A stretch of 64,000 bases of DNA from Aphanothece sp. CMT-3BRIN-NPC111 (GTDB taxonomy: Bacteria; Cyanobacteriota; Cyanobacteriia; Cyanobacteriales; JAHHGU01), in assembly GCA_019359765.1 (NCBI GenBank), contig JAHHGU010000019.1, forward strand, positions 1-64,000. The letters run 5' to 3'. Position 1 is the first letter of the stretch. The number at the start of each line of letters is the position of its first letter. The notes under the pieces were generated by a model that worked only from the letters and a program-made list of their open reading frames with translations, made no database searches and was not told the DNA's origin. Positions 39,051 to 48,415 of this stretch are shown in pieces. Made by a program: the position numbers and the translations under genes.

Positions 39051-41324
39051 CTAGGCTTCAATCACAACCCGGAGGTTGCCTCGCTTTTTAGCAACGCGGC
39101 AGGCAGTGGTATTGCCGGAACGCTCAAATTCCAGGTCAAGCAGGGTAGATCCGACTCGCAAGTTGTGCAGAGACAGGCGATTGATCGACTCTGGCAGCGC
39201 TGGATCTATGATCCGCAAATAATTGTTAGGGGCATCGGGCACCAAATTGATCATCATTTGCAGTAGTTGAAAAATGCTACCAGTTGCCCAAGCTTGAGGC
39301 GAACAGGCAACGGGATACTCTACTGGGTCGTTAGCAGCAGTACGTTCGTAGCCACAGAAAAGCTCTGGTGGACGTTGATAGGGCTGATGCCGGCTCATGT
39401 CCAGCAATCCTTGGGAAAGCTCAAGGGTTTGATCGATTAAGCCAAGCGATCGCAATCCCATCCCAATCAGTGCATTGTCGTGAGGCCATACAGAACCCAC
39501 ATGATAGCCCATCGGGTTGTAAGCTGGTGACAAACTACTCAGGGTGCGAATTCCCCAACCGTTAAACATATCCGGTGCCCGCAAACGTTCGGCGACACTG
39601 TAGGCTTTCTCTTGTTCGAGAATACCCAAGTGCAGACAATGACCAGGATTAGAAGAAATACTGTCCACCTGCTTGCCCTCGCCATCCAAAGCTAAGGCAC
39701 AATAATCTCGATCCGCCATCCAAAAATCCCGGTTGAAACGAACTTTCAGGTCGTTTGCCTCTTCTTGCCAGCGATCCGCCAAATCAAGGCGCTTCTTCAT
39801 GCGAGCAATTTCGCTGAGGCGGATTTTGGCAGCATAAACATATGCCTGCACTTCGCACAGGGTAATCGACCCGCTTGCCAATTGACCTTCACTATTGACA
39901 ATGCAGTCTTCCGAGTCTTTCCATCCTTGGTTAGCTAAACCGCGTTTGGATTTACAGTAATAGCTGAGGTAGCCAGTTTCTTTGCAGTTACGGTCAATCC
40001 ACTCCATAGCTGCCAAGGCATTCGGCCACAGGCGCTCCAGGGTGTCGCGATCCGCTGTCCAAGCATAGTATTCAGCGTAAAGCATTAACCACAGGGGTGT
40101 GGCGTCAATTGTGCCGTAGTAGGGCGTGTGGGGAATCTCGCGGCAGCGGGCCATTTCGCCGTTTCGTAACTCGTGCAAAATTTTGCCCGGTTGCTCATCC
40201 CGCCAATCATCATCGGTTTTGCCTTGGTAGTGAGCCAAAATCGAAAGTGTCTCGCGGGCGATCGCCGGATCGAGAATCAAGGTTTGAGAAGCCGCAATAA
40301 TTGAGTCGCGCCCAAACAAGGTAGAAAACCAAGGCACACCAGCAGAAAGGGCTTTACCTTTACCAAAGTTTTGCCGCAGTAAATAAACGTCTTGCTCAGC
40401 CCGCTCGATTATTTGATTAAATATGTTCTTGTCCGATCTGATACTGGTAACTTGCTGGTTCCAGTTTTGCTCTTCTAGTAACTCTGCTGCCTTAGCTTGA
40501 ACCAAAGTTACAGGAGCATCAACTTTAGAAGTCGGTTGACTATTAGTAAACATCTGCAACCGATAGCCCAACTTTTTGGTTTCGTGGGAATCCATATCTA
40601 GCTGCCAAATTGCAGTATAACCCTTAAAATAGTCAGGTTTAAGATGGACAAATTGGATGCGAGATTCCATCAAAGAGCCATCTAGACCCTGATAGGCCAT
40701 AATCAGTTCTTGCTCAGGGCTAAGGCATACGGCTGAATTTTGTACAGACGCATCTAAATTTTCTACTACTCCTAGCTCCTGGCTTGCCGGGGTTACAAGT
40801 CGTAATATTCTCCCCCTTTGATGCCGTTGGAAACCCCTAATTTCAAATAAATCTAAAAAATCGGCGGCAAAGCTGAGACTGATTTCAAAACTTACACGGC
40901 TAGTGCTGTAATTAGTAATTTCCAATTCTTCAAACAAGCCGCCATTGAGAACAATTTCCCTGTTAATGCCAATAGTTTCAGCTTTTATCCGATCCTCAAT
41001 ACGCGGGTTAGCACACAAAGCAGAGAGTATAAATCCTTTTTCTGCGGTGCTGCTAAGCAAAATCGGCGGTCGTCCCTCAATCTGTAGCTCTAGACGGCTA
41101 AGGAAGCGGGTATCGTTGCAGAATAGCCCCATACTGGCGTTCCTGTCATCCGTGCAATAACCCGTAATGTTGCCGATTGTATCGGCAATCAAAAACAAGT
41201 CATCGTCTTTGAGAGTGAGAGTTGGCTGGGGTCGTTCATCCAGAACACAAGGCCACTCTGGGATGGTTAACTGCTCAACTGGGACAAAAGTTTTACCGTC
41301 TAATTCAATAGTATCCGTAGTCAT
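39051..41324 (-). CDS. Amylo-alpha-1,6-glucosidase-like (glycogen debranching) protein
   Basis: A 757-residue enzyme. An N-terminal glycogen-debranching-type domain (CTDDRNASMGLFCNDTRFLS) precedes an (alpha/alpha)6 glucosidase barrel (~300-740) with the conserved blocks PWFSTLFGRDSIIAASQTLI, WKDSEDCIVN (acidic catalytic residue) and MGYHVGSVWPHDNALIGMGL. Proteins of this type are annotated as amylo-alpha-1,6-glucosidases and may act on glycogen branches, or on sucrose or glucosylglycerate; the real substrate is uncertain. The first codon in frame is TTG at 41330. I prefer the ATG at 41322-41324. It lies between the GH65 fusion and a glycosyltransferase on the same strand, forming a sugar-metabolism cluster. 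Confidence 0.88.
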   Translation of the reverse strand: MTTDTIELDGKTFVPVEQLTIPEWPCVLDERPQPTLTLKDDDLFLIADTIGNITGYCTDDRNASMGLFCNDTRFLSRLELQIEGRPPILLSSTAEKGFILSALCANPRIEDRIKAETIGINREIVLNGGLFEELEITNYSTSRVSFEISLSFAADFLDLFEIRGFQRHQRGRILRLVTPASQELGVVENLDASVQNSAVCLSPEQELIMAYQGLDGSLMESRIQFVHLKPDYFKGYTAIWQLDMDSHETKKLGYRLQMFTNSQPTSKVDAPVTLVQAKAAELLEEQNWNQQVTSIRSDKNIFNQIIERAEQDVYLLRQNFGKGKALSAGVPWFSTLFGRDSIIAASQTLILDPAIARETLSILAHYQGKTDDDWRDEQPGKILHELRNGEMARCREIPHTPYYGTIDATPLWLMLYAEYYAWTADRDTLERLWPNALAAMEWIDRNCKETGYLSYYCKSKRGLANQGWKDSEDCIVNSEGQLASGSITLCEVQAYVYAAKIRLSEIARMKKRLDLADRWQEEANDLKVRFNRDFWMADRDYCALALDGEGKQVDSISSNPGHCLHLGILEQEKAYSVAERLRAPDMFNGWGIRTLSSLSPAYNPMGYHVGSVWPHDNALIGMGLRSLGLIDQTLELSQGLLDMSRHQPYQRPPELFCGYERTAANDPVEYPVACSPQAWATGSIFQLLQMMINLVPDAPNNYLRIIDPALPESINRLSLHNLRVGSTLLDLEFERSGNTTACRVAKKRGNLRVVIEA

Positions 41325-41330
41325 TTCCAA

Positions 41331-41913
41331 ATTTTATTGTCAGGGGTATAGTTTTTTCAAGCGAGGCGAGGCTTGGGTCATAGCGTTATATATTAAACAC
41401 GCCCTGATGTAACGCTTAGATTTTGAAAAATGCAGGCTTTTTGTCTTAGTTCAAGAGTAACTGTTGCCCAAAGGTTAGAGGTTCCTACTAAGAGTCCATC
41501 CAAAAAATAATTTTAGGATGCCAAATCTCTGCATTTATCTGCTTAGTTAAAGCGGTTTAAAACTTCTCAATAAGATATAGGGTTGTATTCCATCGTTCTA
41601 GTTTTCCCAGGAATAAGTAAAATCTATCCTTCGGAAACACTTCACTAACATGGGGGCTAGACGAGCAGCATTTGTACAGACAATAAATTTCCCGTCTCTA
41701 ACAAACAAATTTTTTAGCAATCCCACTACATTAGGACATAGAAAAATTTAAAGCGCAGGCGGGAAAACTACCTCTGGGCTAGATACCGCTAGGAGTAATA
41801 GTCTAAGTGGACTCCTTAAACCAATAATCTCCGGTATGCAAGACCGGATAGTTCAATCCACACCTCAAGATGTTGATGGCTACCTTTAATTCTCTATCCA
41901 ACTAACATTGTTA
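41331..41913. other. Intergenic region
   Basis: About 580 bp with no gene. A 6-bp hairpin (TCCGGT/ACCGGA, ~41830-41848) is followed by AGTTCAATCCACACC, which superficially recalls a tRNA T-arm, but no acceptor stem can be drawn. The left part should hold the promoter of the debranching gene (minus). Confidence 0.45.
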
Positions 41914-42966
41914 CTAGCTCGTTGCTTTCTTGAAAGCGTCTTCACCGAGAACCATTTGGTAAGCCCGTTCATATTCATTAACCATCATCTTGACGCTAAA
42001 GCGGCTCAAAACCGCCTCACGACAAGTTTTTCGGTCTAATTTCATGGCGCTGGGAACCGCTTCAATCATTTTTTCTAGGGTGCGACAAACAAAGCCAGTC
42101 TTGCCGTGGGCGATCACCTCTGGAACAGAACCCATCGCCATGCCCACAACAGGCGTTCCGGTTGCCATAGATTCAATCATAACTAGGCCAAACGGCTCGC
42201 GCCAGGTAATGGGGAACAGGGTAACTGTTGCGCCTCCCATCAGCTGCACCTTTTCTTCGTGGGAAACTTCACCTAGATACTGAATTTGCTCGCCATCGAT
42301 GAGCGGTTCCAGCTTTTCGCGGTAATAATCTCGGTCAACTACGTCAATCTTGCCTGCCATTTTTAGAGGCATACCAATGGCGCGGGCAATTTTAATAGCG
42401 CCTTCTGGTCCTTTTTCGGGTGAGAGACGTCCTACAAAAGCCAGGTAAGGCGGTGAAGAAGGCTTTTCTTGGAGTGGATAAGCTTCTGGGTCTATTCCAT
42501 TGTAGACCGTATGGATATAATTCAACCCCAGCCTGGGTTCCCGCTGAGCTTCAGAGATACTGATAAACGGCTGCCACGCAAATTGTCGGAATAATTTCTC
42601 GTTATCTGGCGTGAAGATGCCGTGGGTTGTATGAACGCTGGGAGTTTTGACAAAACCACTATAGGGAAGGGCTCCGCAACCGAGGTGGGAGTGAATAATA
42701 TCGAAATGATGTGCTTGTTGATAGACCTGAGCGAGCATCATTTGTTCATAGATAGCTGGCTCTTTAATTGTTTTATCTAACCTCAGCGCCTGGTCATGCA
42801 CTGTTTTTAAGTAACCTGTTGTAATCGAGTCTCCAGAGGCAAACAAGGTAACTTCATGACCGCGCCGAACTAATTCATCTGTCAACAAACTGACAATTAA
42901 CTCAATTCCGCCATAGCGAAAGGGGGGAACTCGTTCCCATAAAGGGGCAATTTGGGCAATTCTCAT
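41914..42966 (-). CDS. GT4-family glycosyltransferase
   Basis: A 350-residue GT-B fold glycosyltransferase. It has the N-terminal glycine-rich turn FRYGGIELIVSLLTDELVRR, FVGRLSPEKGPEGAIKIARA in the C-terminal Rossmann domain, and the nucleotide-sugar motif REPFGLVMIESMATGTPVVG (E-x7-E type). It would transfer a sugar from a nucleotide-sugar or sugar phosphate donor with retention of configuration; the acceptor is unknown. There is no signal peptide, so it is cytoplasmic or membrane-associated. The ATG at 42966 begins directly with MRIAQIAPLWERVPPF, typical of the family. Confidence 0.92.
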   Translation of the reverse strand: MRIAQIAPLWERVPPFRYGGIELIVSLLTDELVRRGHEVTLFASGDSITTGYLKTVHDQALRLDKTIKEPAIYEQMMLAQVYQQAHHFDIIHSHLGCGALPYSGFVKTPSVHTTHGIFTPDNEKLFRQFAWQPFISISEAQREPRLGLNYIHTVYNGIDPEAYPLQEKPSSPPYLAFVGRLSPEKGPEGAIKIARAIGMPLKMAGKIDVVDRDYYREKLEPLIDGEQIQYLGEVSHEEKVQLMGGATVTLFPITWREPFGLVMIESMATGTPVVGMAMGSVPEVIAHGKTGFVCRTLEKMIEAVPSAMKLDRKTCREAVLSRFSVKMMVNEYERAYQMVLGEDAFKKATS

Positions 42967-43494
42967 AGAGGCATTACAACAGTGAAAATCAGTTCAGAAT
43001 CTACCAGCAGAGGGCTGGTTAACGAATTTCCAAGGTAAGTGACTGGCAACTGGAGACTCAACAGCTAAGAAACAACTGAGCAGATGAAGTCTACACACTA
43101 TATCCGACGATGCGGAACAGTCTTCAGCATATTAACTCAGTTTGTTCCCCTTTTAGAAGTTGAGAGTCAAATGGCACGCTCGTTCAGCATTGAAATTCAG
43201 ACAAAGGTGGGGAAACCGAGAAGAAGCAACTTTGCGCGATCGCAATATTTATACCAATTCTCTGTAACGATGCGCTTAATTACCCCTGATCCTCAATGAT
43301 GGGGCGTTGCGCGTACTCTCGCCTGCCGGGAGCAGGCTATCAGAAGAGCATGATTAAGGATAAATGGTAAAGTCTTCCTTTAATTTACAATCGCAGGCGA
43401 TACTAGCTTTCCGCGCAGCGTCCCGTAGGGAAGACCTGCTTTTAATGCGATAGCGCGCTTCGCGCCGCCTTGCGGCGATCGCATTAAAATTCCC
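42967..43494. other. Intergenic region with HIP1-rich repeat
   Basis: No supported gene over ~530 bp. A 71-codon plus-strand frame at 43084 has no recognisable features. The right end carries the clover-leaf repeat at 43418-43489. Confidence 0.5.
43418..43489. repeat. HIP1-containing clover-leaf repeat, copy 1
   Basis: GCGTCCCGTAGGGAAGAC is followed by an outer 12-bp stem (TTTTAATGCGAT/ATCGCATTAAAA) that encloses two small hairpins, GCGCGCTTCGCGC and CGCCTTGCGGCG. The fold is a three-way junction. It ends just before the stop codon of the P450 gene. A diverged copy is at 60123-60189. Confidence 0.88.
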
Positions 43495-44877
43495 CTATTT
43501 CTCATTGGTTTGAGTGACAAGTTTTTTGAAAGCCTTTTGACGTTGACTTCTCACCACTAGACGCACACCTCCAGAAGGTGTCATAGTTAACCCTCGACGT
43601 ACAGGTTTTACTGGGCGGTTATCAGCAAGTGCCAGTTGAAAGCGCGACAGAATGGTAGCTAGTACCAATTTCATTTCCAACTGGGCAAATGCCATGCCAA
43701 TACAGCGACGATTGCTGCCACCAAAGGGGAAATATTCATATGGAGAAAATTGACGCTCTAGAAAGCGTTCTGGTTTAAAACGTTTAGGTTCTGGATATAT
43801 ATCTTCCCGATGATGCGTTAAATAAATACAGGGGGATAGCACAGTACCAGGCTCAAATTCATAACCCATAATCTGTATCGGTGCTTTCACAATCCGTGAG
43901 AAGCCAAATAAGACAACCGGGTAAATTCTTACTGTTTCAGAGCAGACAGCGCCCAGATAAGGTAATCGAGAGATTTCGCTAGGATCTGAATTGTCACTAA
44001 GGTTATCTAGCTCGTTTAAAAGCTTGTTACCTACTTCGGGTAGATGGTGAATCCAGTACAATGCCCATGCTAATGCTGTAGCTGTGGTCTCATGACCAGC
44101 GAAAAGCAGTGTCATCAACTCATCGCGTAACTCGGCATTCGTCATTGGCTGACCTTCTTGATCACGAGCCGACATCATTAAGCTGAGAATGTCTTCACGA
44201 GACTGATCATTTTCAACCCGACGCTCACTAATTTCAGCTTCTAGAAGTTGATCAATTTGCTGTCTTTGGCGAATAAATTGCCCCCAGGGACTCCAAGGGC
44301 CTAAATCCTGTTGCAGTGCTGGAATAAACAGCAAGCTGGATTTCAAAGGAGAGTTAAAGATATCCAACAAGGAACTCAAAAGTTGCCGAAGTTGTTGGAA
44401 ACGCGCTCCCTCATCAATGCCAAAAACGGCGCGTAAGATAACTCGTAAGGAGATTTCTTGCATTAAGGGACGAGCTAATAATGGCTCGCCTATCTGGCAC
44501 TGGCTAATGACTTGTTCGGTGATGTCACAGATAAGTTTGCCGTAAGCGCGCATTCGTTCCCCATGAAAGGGGGGTATCAAAAGCCGTCGTTGACGCTGGT
44601 GATAATCGCCGTCATGCAATATCAGCGAGTATTCTCCTAACAAGGGTTGCAAAATTTTGTTTGCCTTGCCAGAGTCAAACAGCTTCGGATCGGCGGTAAA
44701 AACCTCCTGAATAGCTTGTGGATGACACAATACTACGGGGGAGGGAAAGCCAATAAACCGAGTTGTAAAAATATCACCATAACGCTGGGCAAACTTTTCT
44801 AGATATTCCAAGGGGCTAAAAATTGCCTGGATTGTCTGGAGAAAAGCTGGAGTTTTAGGGCCATCAAGTAGTTTCAT
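43495..44877 (-). CDS. Cytochrome P450 (CYP110-like), second of a tandem pair
   Basis: A 460-residue heme monooxygenase. The I-helix oxygen-binding motif is FAGHETTATALAW, the K-helix ExxR is ETVR, and the heme loop FPFGGSNRRCIGMAFA carries the proximal cysteine. No membrane anchor is visible, so it is probably soluble or peripheral. The start MKLLDGPKTPAFLQTIQAIF and overall pattern fit the cyanobacterial CYP110 family, whose members oxidise fatty acids or terpenoids. It needs an external electron donor such as ferredoxin. It is 27 bp downstream of a close paralog on the same strand and was clearly formed by tandem duplication. Confidence 0.93.
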   Translation of the reverse strand: MKLLDGPKTPAFLQTIQAIFSPLEYLEKFAQRYGDIFTTRFIGFPSPVVLCHPQAIQEVFTADPKLFDSGKANKILQPLLGEYSLILHDGDYHQRQRRLLIPPFHGERMRAYGKLICDITEQVISQCQIGEPLLARPLMQEISLRVILRAVFGIDEGARFQQLRQLLSSLLDIFNSPLKSSLLFIPALQQDLGPWSPWGQFIRQRQQIDQLLEAEISERRVENDQSREDILSLMMSARDQEGQPMTNAELRDELMTLLFAGHETTATALAWALYWIHHLPEVGNKLLNELDNLSDNSDPSEISRLPYLGAVCSETVRIYPVVLFGFSRIVKAPIQIMGYEFEPGTVLSPCIYLTHHREDIYPEPKRFKPERFLERQFSPYEYFPFGGSNRRCIGMAFAQLEMKLVLATILSRFQLALADNRPVKPVRRGLTMTPSGGVRLVVRSQRQKAFKKLVTQTNEK

Positions 44878-44904
44878 AAAGCTGTAGAGGAGCGATCGCT
44901 TTTA

Positions 44905-46296
44905 CTAACTTGCTGTTCTAGAGATAGTTTGTAGTCTTCGAGTATTCTGGGGACGCTTACCAGTAACGACCATTCGCACACCGCCAGCGGGCGAAAGGGT
45001 AACGCCACGACGAACAGGCTGCACCGGACGCGGTTCGGCAACCGCTAGCTGCAAGTGTGACAGCACCCTCGCCAGCACCAGTTTCATTTCCATCTGGGCA
45101 AAGGCCATACCAATGCAGCGCCGAGAGCCACCTCCAAAGGGCAAATACTCATAAGGAGAAAATTGTCGTTCCAAAAAGCGCTGTGGCTGAAAGCGGTGAG
45201 GTTCCGGGTATAAATCTTCTCGATGATGAGTCAGATAAATACAGCCAGCCAGTATCGTACCAGGCTCCAAATCGTAACCCATGAGCGATCGCGCTGATTT
45301 TACACTTCGAGGAAAAGTAATTAAGGCTACAGGGTAAATCCGCAGTGTTTCAGAGCAGACAGCATTGAGATAAGGCAGTCGGGCAACCGTGTTCGGATCT
45401 GGGTCATCACCAAGGCTATCGAGTTCGTCTAACAGCTGATCGTGTACCTCTGGTAGCTTGTGAATCCAGTAAAACGCCCAAGCTAATGCTGTTGCTGTAG
45501 TCTCGTGACCTGCTACCAGTAGCGTCATCAACTCATCACGTAACTCTACATCTGTCATCGGCTGACCTTGCTCATCACGAGCTGACATCAGCAAGCTGAG
45601 TATGTCTGTGCGAGAAGAATCGGGTTGCTCTCGGCGTTCTCGAATTTCTTGGTAGAGGAGTTCGTCAACTTGCTGCCGTTGGCGCAGAAAGCTTCCCCAC
45701 GGACTCCATGGTCCTAAATCTTGTTGGAGAAATTTAAAAAATAGCAAGCTGGAGCTGATGGGAGAGGCTGTGACATTCAGCAGCGAACAAAGCAGTTGCT
45801 TGAGTTGTTGGAAACGCTCTCCCTCATGCAGTCCAAATACAGCTTGTAAGATTACCTGGAGAGTAATCTCTTGCATAGAGGAACGTATCGAGAAGGGCTT
45901 GCCAATCTCCCACTTGCCAATTTCTCGATCTGTAATATCCAGAATTAACTGGCTGTATGCCCGCATCCGGTCTCCATGAAATGGAGGCATCAACAGCTGC
46001 CGCCTCTTCCGGTGGCGATCACCCTCCAGCAATATCACTCCCTGGTCTCCCAGCAAAGGTCTAAGAATGCCGTTGAGATTACCAGGTGCTTCAAACTGCT
46101 TGGAATCAGCAGTGAAAATTTCCTGAATCGCTTGAGGGTTGCTAATAAATACGAGAGGTTTTGAATTCCCAACTACCCGTGTGGTGAAGATGTCGCCATA
46201 GCGTTGGGCACAAGCATCCATAAATGCCAAGGGGCGACCAATCCACTGCATCGTCTGTAGAAGTGCTGGAGTCTGGGGGCCATCTGGCAGTTTCAT
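44905..46296 (-). CDS. Cytochrome P450 (CYP110-like), first of a tandem pair
   Basis: A 463-residue paralog of the downstream P450, alike over the whole length. It has VAGHETTATALAW (I-helix), ETLR (ExxR) and LPFGGGSRRCIGMAFA (heme loop), and starts MKLPDGPQTPALLQTMQWIG. The two differ most in the substrate-recognition region around residues 60-110 and 290-320, consistent with divergence of substrate. It is probably expressed with the second copy as one unit. The promoter must lie in the ~155-bp gap to the divergent antiporter gene. Confidence 0.93.
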   Translation of the reverse strand: MKLPDGPQTPALLQTMQWIGRPLAFMDACAQRYGDIFTTRVVGNSKPLVFISNPQAIQEIFTADSKQFEAPGNLNGILRPLLGDQGVILLEGDRHRKRRQLLMPPFHGDRMRAYSQLILDITDREIGKWEIGKPFSIRSSMQEITLQVILQAVFGLHEGERFQQLKQLLCSLLNVTASPISSSLLFFKFLQQDLGPWSPWGSFLRQRQQVDELLYQEIRERREQPDSSRTDILSLLMSARDEQGQPMTDVELRDELMTLLVAGHETTATALAWAFYWIHKLPEVHDQLLDELDSLGDDPDPNTVARLPYLNAVCSETLRIYPVALITFPRSVKSARSLMGYDLEPGTILAGCIYLTHHREDLYPEPHRFQPQRFLERQFSPYEYLPFGGGSRRCIGMAFAQMEMKLVLARVLSHLQLAVAEPRPVQPVRRGVTLSPAGGVRMVVTGKRPQNTRRLQTISRTAS

Positions 46297-46452
46297 CGCA
46301 GCTTTTCCTTGAGGATTTTCCTTTTTAAGTTAGCAGAGGTACAACTCAACGTGCTGGGCTTTTAGGAAATCTACCGAAAGGTGATTTAGAGGTGGAAGCA
46401 AGCAAGAGTATTGTCAGAGGACAGCCCCAGATTAGATGTGCGATCGCGATAA

Positions 46453-47682
46453 ATGGATACCTATATTCTCAATTTGCTAGTCATTGGCATACTCTTACTC
46501 CTGGTCACGTTGGGTTCTGGCTGGATTTCCAGCTTACCTTTGTCATATGCGATCATCTATTTAATTGTTGGTATTGGGCTGGGACCTTATGGCGTCAAGC
46601 TAATTGAATTGCGGCCCAACGCTGAATTTCTAGAGCGCCTGAGCGAATTTGTTGTCCTTGTCTCGGTGTTTGGCTGCGGCCTGAAGATGAACCGTCCGTT
46701 GAATTTATGGTCATGGAGTATAACGGCACGGCTAATTGGGTTTCTCATGCCTATTACGATTTTTGCGATCGCTGCCGTAGGTAAGTTATTTTTGGGCATG
46801 GACTGGGGAACTGCTATCTTGCTGGGAGGTATTCTTGCCCCCACCGATCCAGTCTTAGCTTCAGAAGTCCAGCTTGCTCATACAGAAGATCACGATGAGA
46901 TGCGCTTTGGTTTAACCTCTGAAGGCGGGTTGAACGATGCTTTAGCTTTTCCGTTTGTTTATTTCGGCATCCATTGGCTAGAAGATAAAAATTGGCAAAA
47001 CTGGTTTAAAGAATGGGTTGCTGTTGACTTACTGTGGGCAGTTGCAGCTGGCCTTGTTATGGGAATTTTAGTCCCCAAGTTAGTTGTCTGGATTAACCAG
47101 CAACTACAACGCTTCCGGAAGGTGGATGAGTTGATGGAAGATTTCGTTGCTCTGAGTACAATTTTATTGACCTATTCCCTGACAGAAGTAGTCAATGGTT
47201 ATGGCTTTTTAGCAGTTTTTGTTGCGGGTATAGTAGTACAACGCAGTTACCACGATCCAGAAAAGAAAAAATCTCAATTTGAATTCACAGAGCAAATTGA
47301 AAAACTGCTGGAGGTGGGTACAATTTTGCTGTTAGGTACTTTACTGCGATTTGAGCCAATCTTCAATTATGCTCCTCAGGGGCTGTTAGTTGCAGGCTTA
47401 TTGCTGGTGGTAATTCGACCATTAGGAGTTTGGTTTAGCACACTGGGTCATCCCTCAAGGCAAGGAACCCGTCGGCTGTTGGGCTGGTTTGGAATTCGCG
47501 GCGTCGGTTCCCTGTATTATCTGACCTATGCGTATGGCAAAGGCTTAGAAGGATCATTGGGAGAACAGATTGGCTGGATTGTTTACATAACTATCGTTAT
47601 TTCTGTGTTCCTGCATGGAGTTAGTGCCACTCCGTTGATGAACTGGTACGGGAAAAAGGTTCAAAGAAGCGAGTCGTCTTGA
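46453..47682 (+). CDS. Cation:proton antiporter (CPA1, NhaP-like)
   Basis: A 409-residue polytopic membrane protein with about eleven to twelve hydrophobic segments. It has the CPA signature in the middle membrane helices: GGILAPTDPVLASEVQ (the acidic ion-binding region) and LTSEGGLNDALAFPFVYFG. The late segment GWFGIRGVGSLYYLTYAYGK is also typical. It exchanges Na+ (or K+) for H+ and supports pH and salt balance. There is no regulatory C-terminal tail, and the protein ends soon after the last helix. The ATG at 46453 follows a HIP1 site. It is transcribed divergently from the P450 pair. Confidence 0.92.
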   Translation: MDTYILNLLVIGILLLLVTLGSGWISSLPLSYAIIYLIVGIGLGPYGVKLIELRPNAEFLERLSEFVVLVSVFGCGLKMNRPLNLWSWSITARLIGFLMPITIFAIAAVGKLFLGMDWGTAILLGGILAPTDPVLASEVQLAHTEDHDEMRFGLTSEGGLNDALAFPFVYFGIHWLEDKNWQNWFKEWVAVDLLWAVAAGLVMGILVPKLVVWINQQLQRFRKVDELMEDFVALSTILLTYSLTEVVNGYGFLAVFVAGIVVQRSYHDPEKKKSQFEFTEQIEKLLEVGTILLLGTLLRFEPIFNYAPQGLLVAGLLLVVIRPLGVWFSTLGHPSRQGTRRLLGWFGIRGVGSLYYLTYAYGKGLEGSLGEQIGWIVYITIVISVFLHGVSATPLMNWYGKKVQRSESS

Positions 47683-47828
47683 TGTTCCAGCGGAACGCCA
47701 AGACAAAATTGCCCGGGTTGTTCAAAAATAGGATATCCAACTGGGATTTTGTATTAGCCCACAGGGGAGCAGAGGAGAGCAATTGGCTACTTTTACCCCG
47801 CTTTCAGCATATGTAATTTAACTGCGCC

Positions 47829-48281
47829 TTAGCTTGATATCTTTTCAACTTCTTGATCTGTATGTGAACTATCAAGTCCCTGTTTTATCCAGTTGATACA
47901 ATCTTGTTCAGATGTGAAGATTTTTGGTGCGGCGACATTACTTAAACTATCTGGTTTGTAATGATCGTAGTAATATTTCCCCGCTGCTTGATAGATAATA
48001 ATTAGATTGTGGCGATAAATATATCTACATTTAAAAATATCCAAACTATTGGGAGCCTCTGTATTGTCATCAAGATGCTGTTTCGCAACATCAATTATGC
48101 CACTAATGCTAACTGAATATATTCCCGCAGGATTTTCTAATTTATGAAACGTACCTTTATGTCCTAGTTCAGAGAGTAACGTATAAGAGTAGATTACATC
48201 TCCATGAAGCATCTGAAAAACTTTTGGGATAATTAGATATCCTTTATAAGAAACTGATTTTTCGTAAAATAAGCGATCCAT
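47829..48281 (-). CDS. Hypothetical protein, 150 residues
   Basis: A soluble, tyrosine- and isoleucine-rich protein (RLFYEKSVSYKGYLIIPKVF, then KCRYIYRHNLIIIYQAAGKY). The pattern suggests a compact mostly-beta fold. The C-terminal part (FTSEQDCINWIKQGLD) looks like a short helix. No family is recognised and no signal peptide is present. Codons are A/T-rich compared with neighbours. It stands alone, on the minus strand, 146 bp from the antiporter end. Confidence 0.6.
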   Translation of the reverse strand: MDRLFYEKSVSYKGYLIIPKVFQMLHGDVIYSYTLLSELGHKGTFHKLENPAGIYSVSISGIIDVAKQHLDDNTEAPNSLDIFKCRYIYRHNLIIIYQAAGKYYYDHYKPDSLSNVAAPKIFTSEQDCINWIKQGLDSSHTDQEVEKISS

Positions 48282-48415
48282 TGGAATACTTCCTAATAAT
48301 TATTCAGCGCTGTATTGATTGAGGACAATATTTTAGAAGCTAAAACAGATGGTGTTATTGCTAATTTTAATAGCAGTAGTGATAGTAGGCAAGGATATTC
48401 CTGCGATCGCCAAAA

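Noticed and set aside
41780..41870. tRNA-like sequence ending AGTTCAATCC
   Set aside because: No acceptor stem or anticodon arm of the right size can be drawn.
43084..43299. 71-codon plus-strand ORF
   Set aside because: No family pattern and it overlaps a non-coding, repeat-rich spacer.
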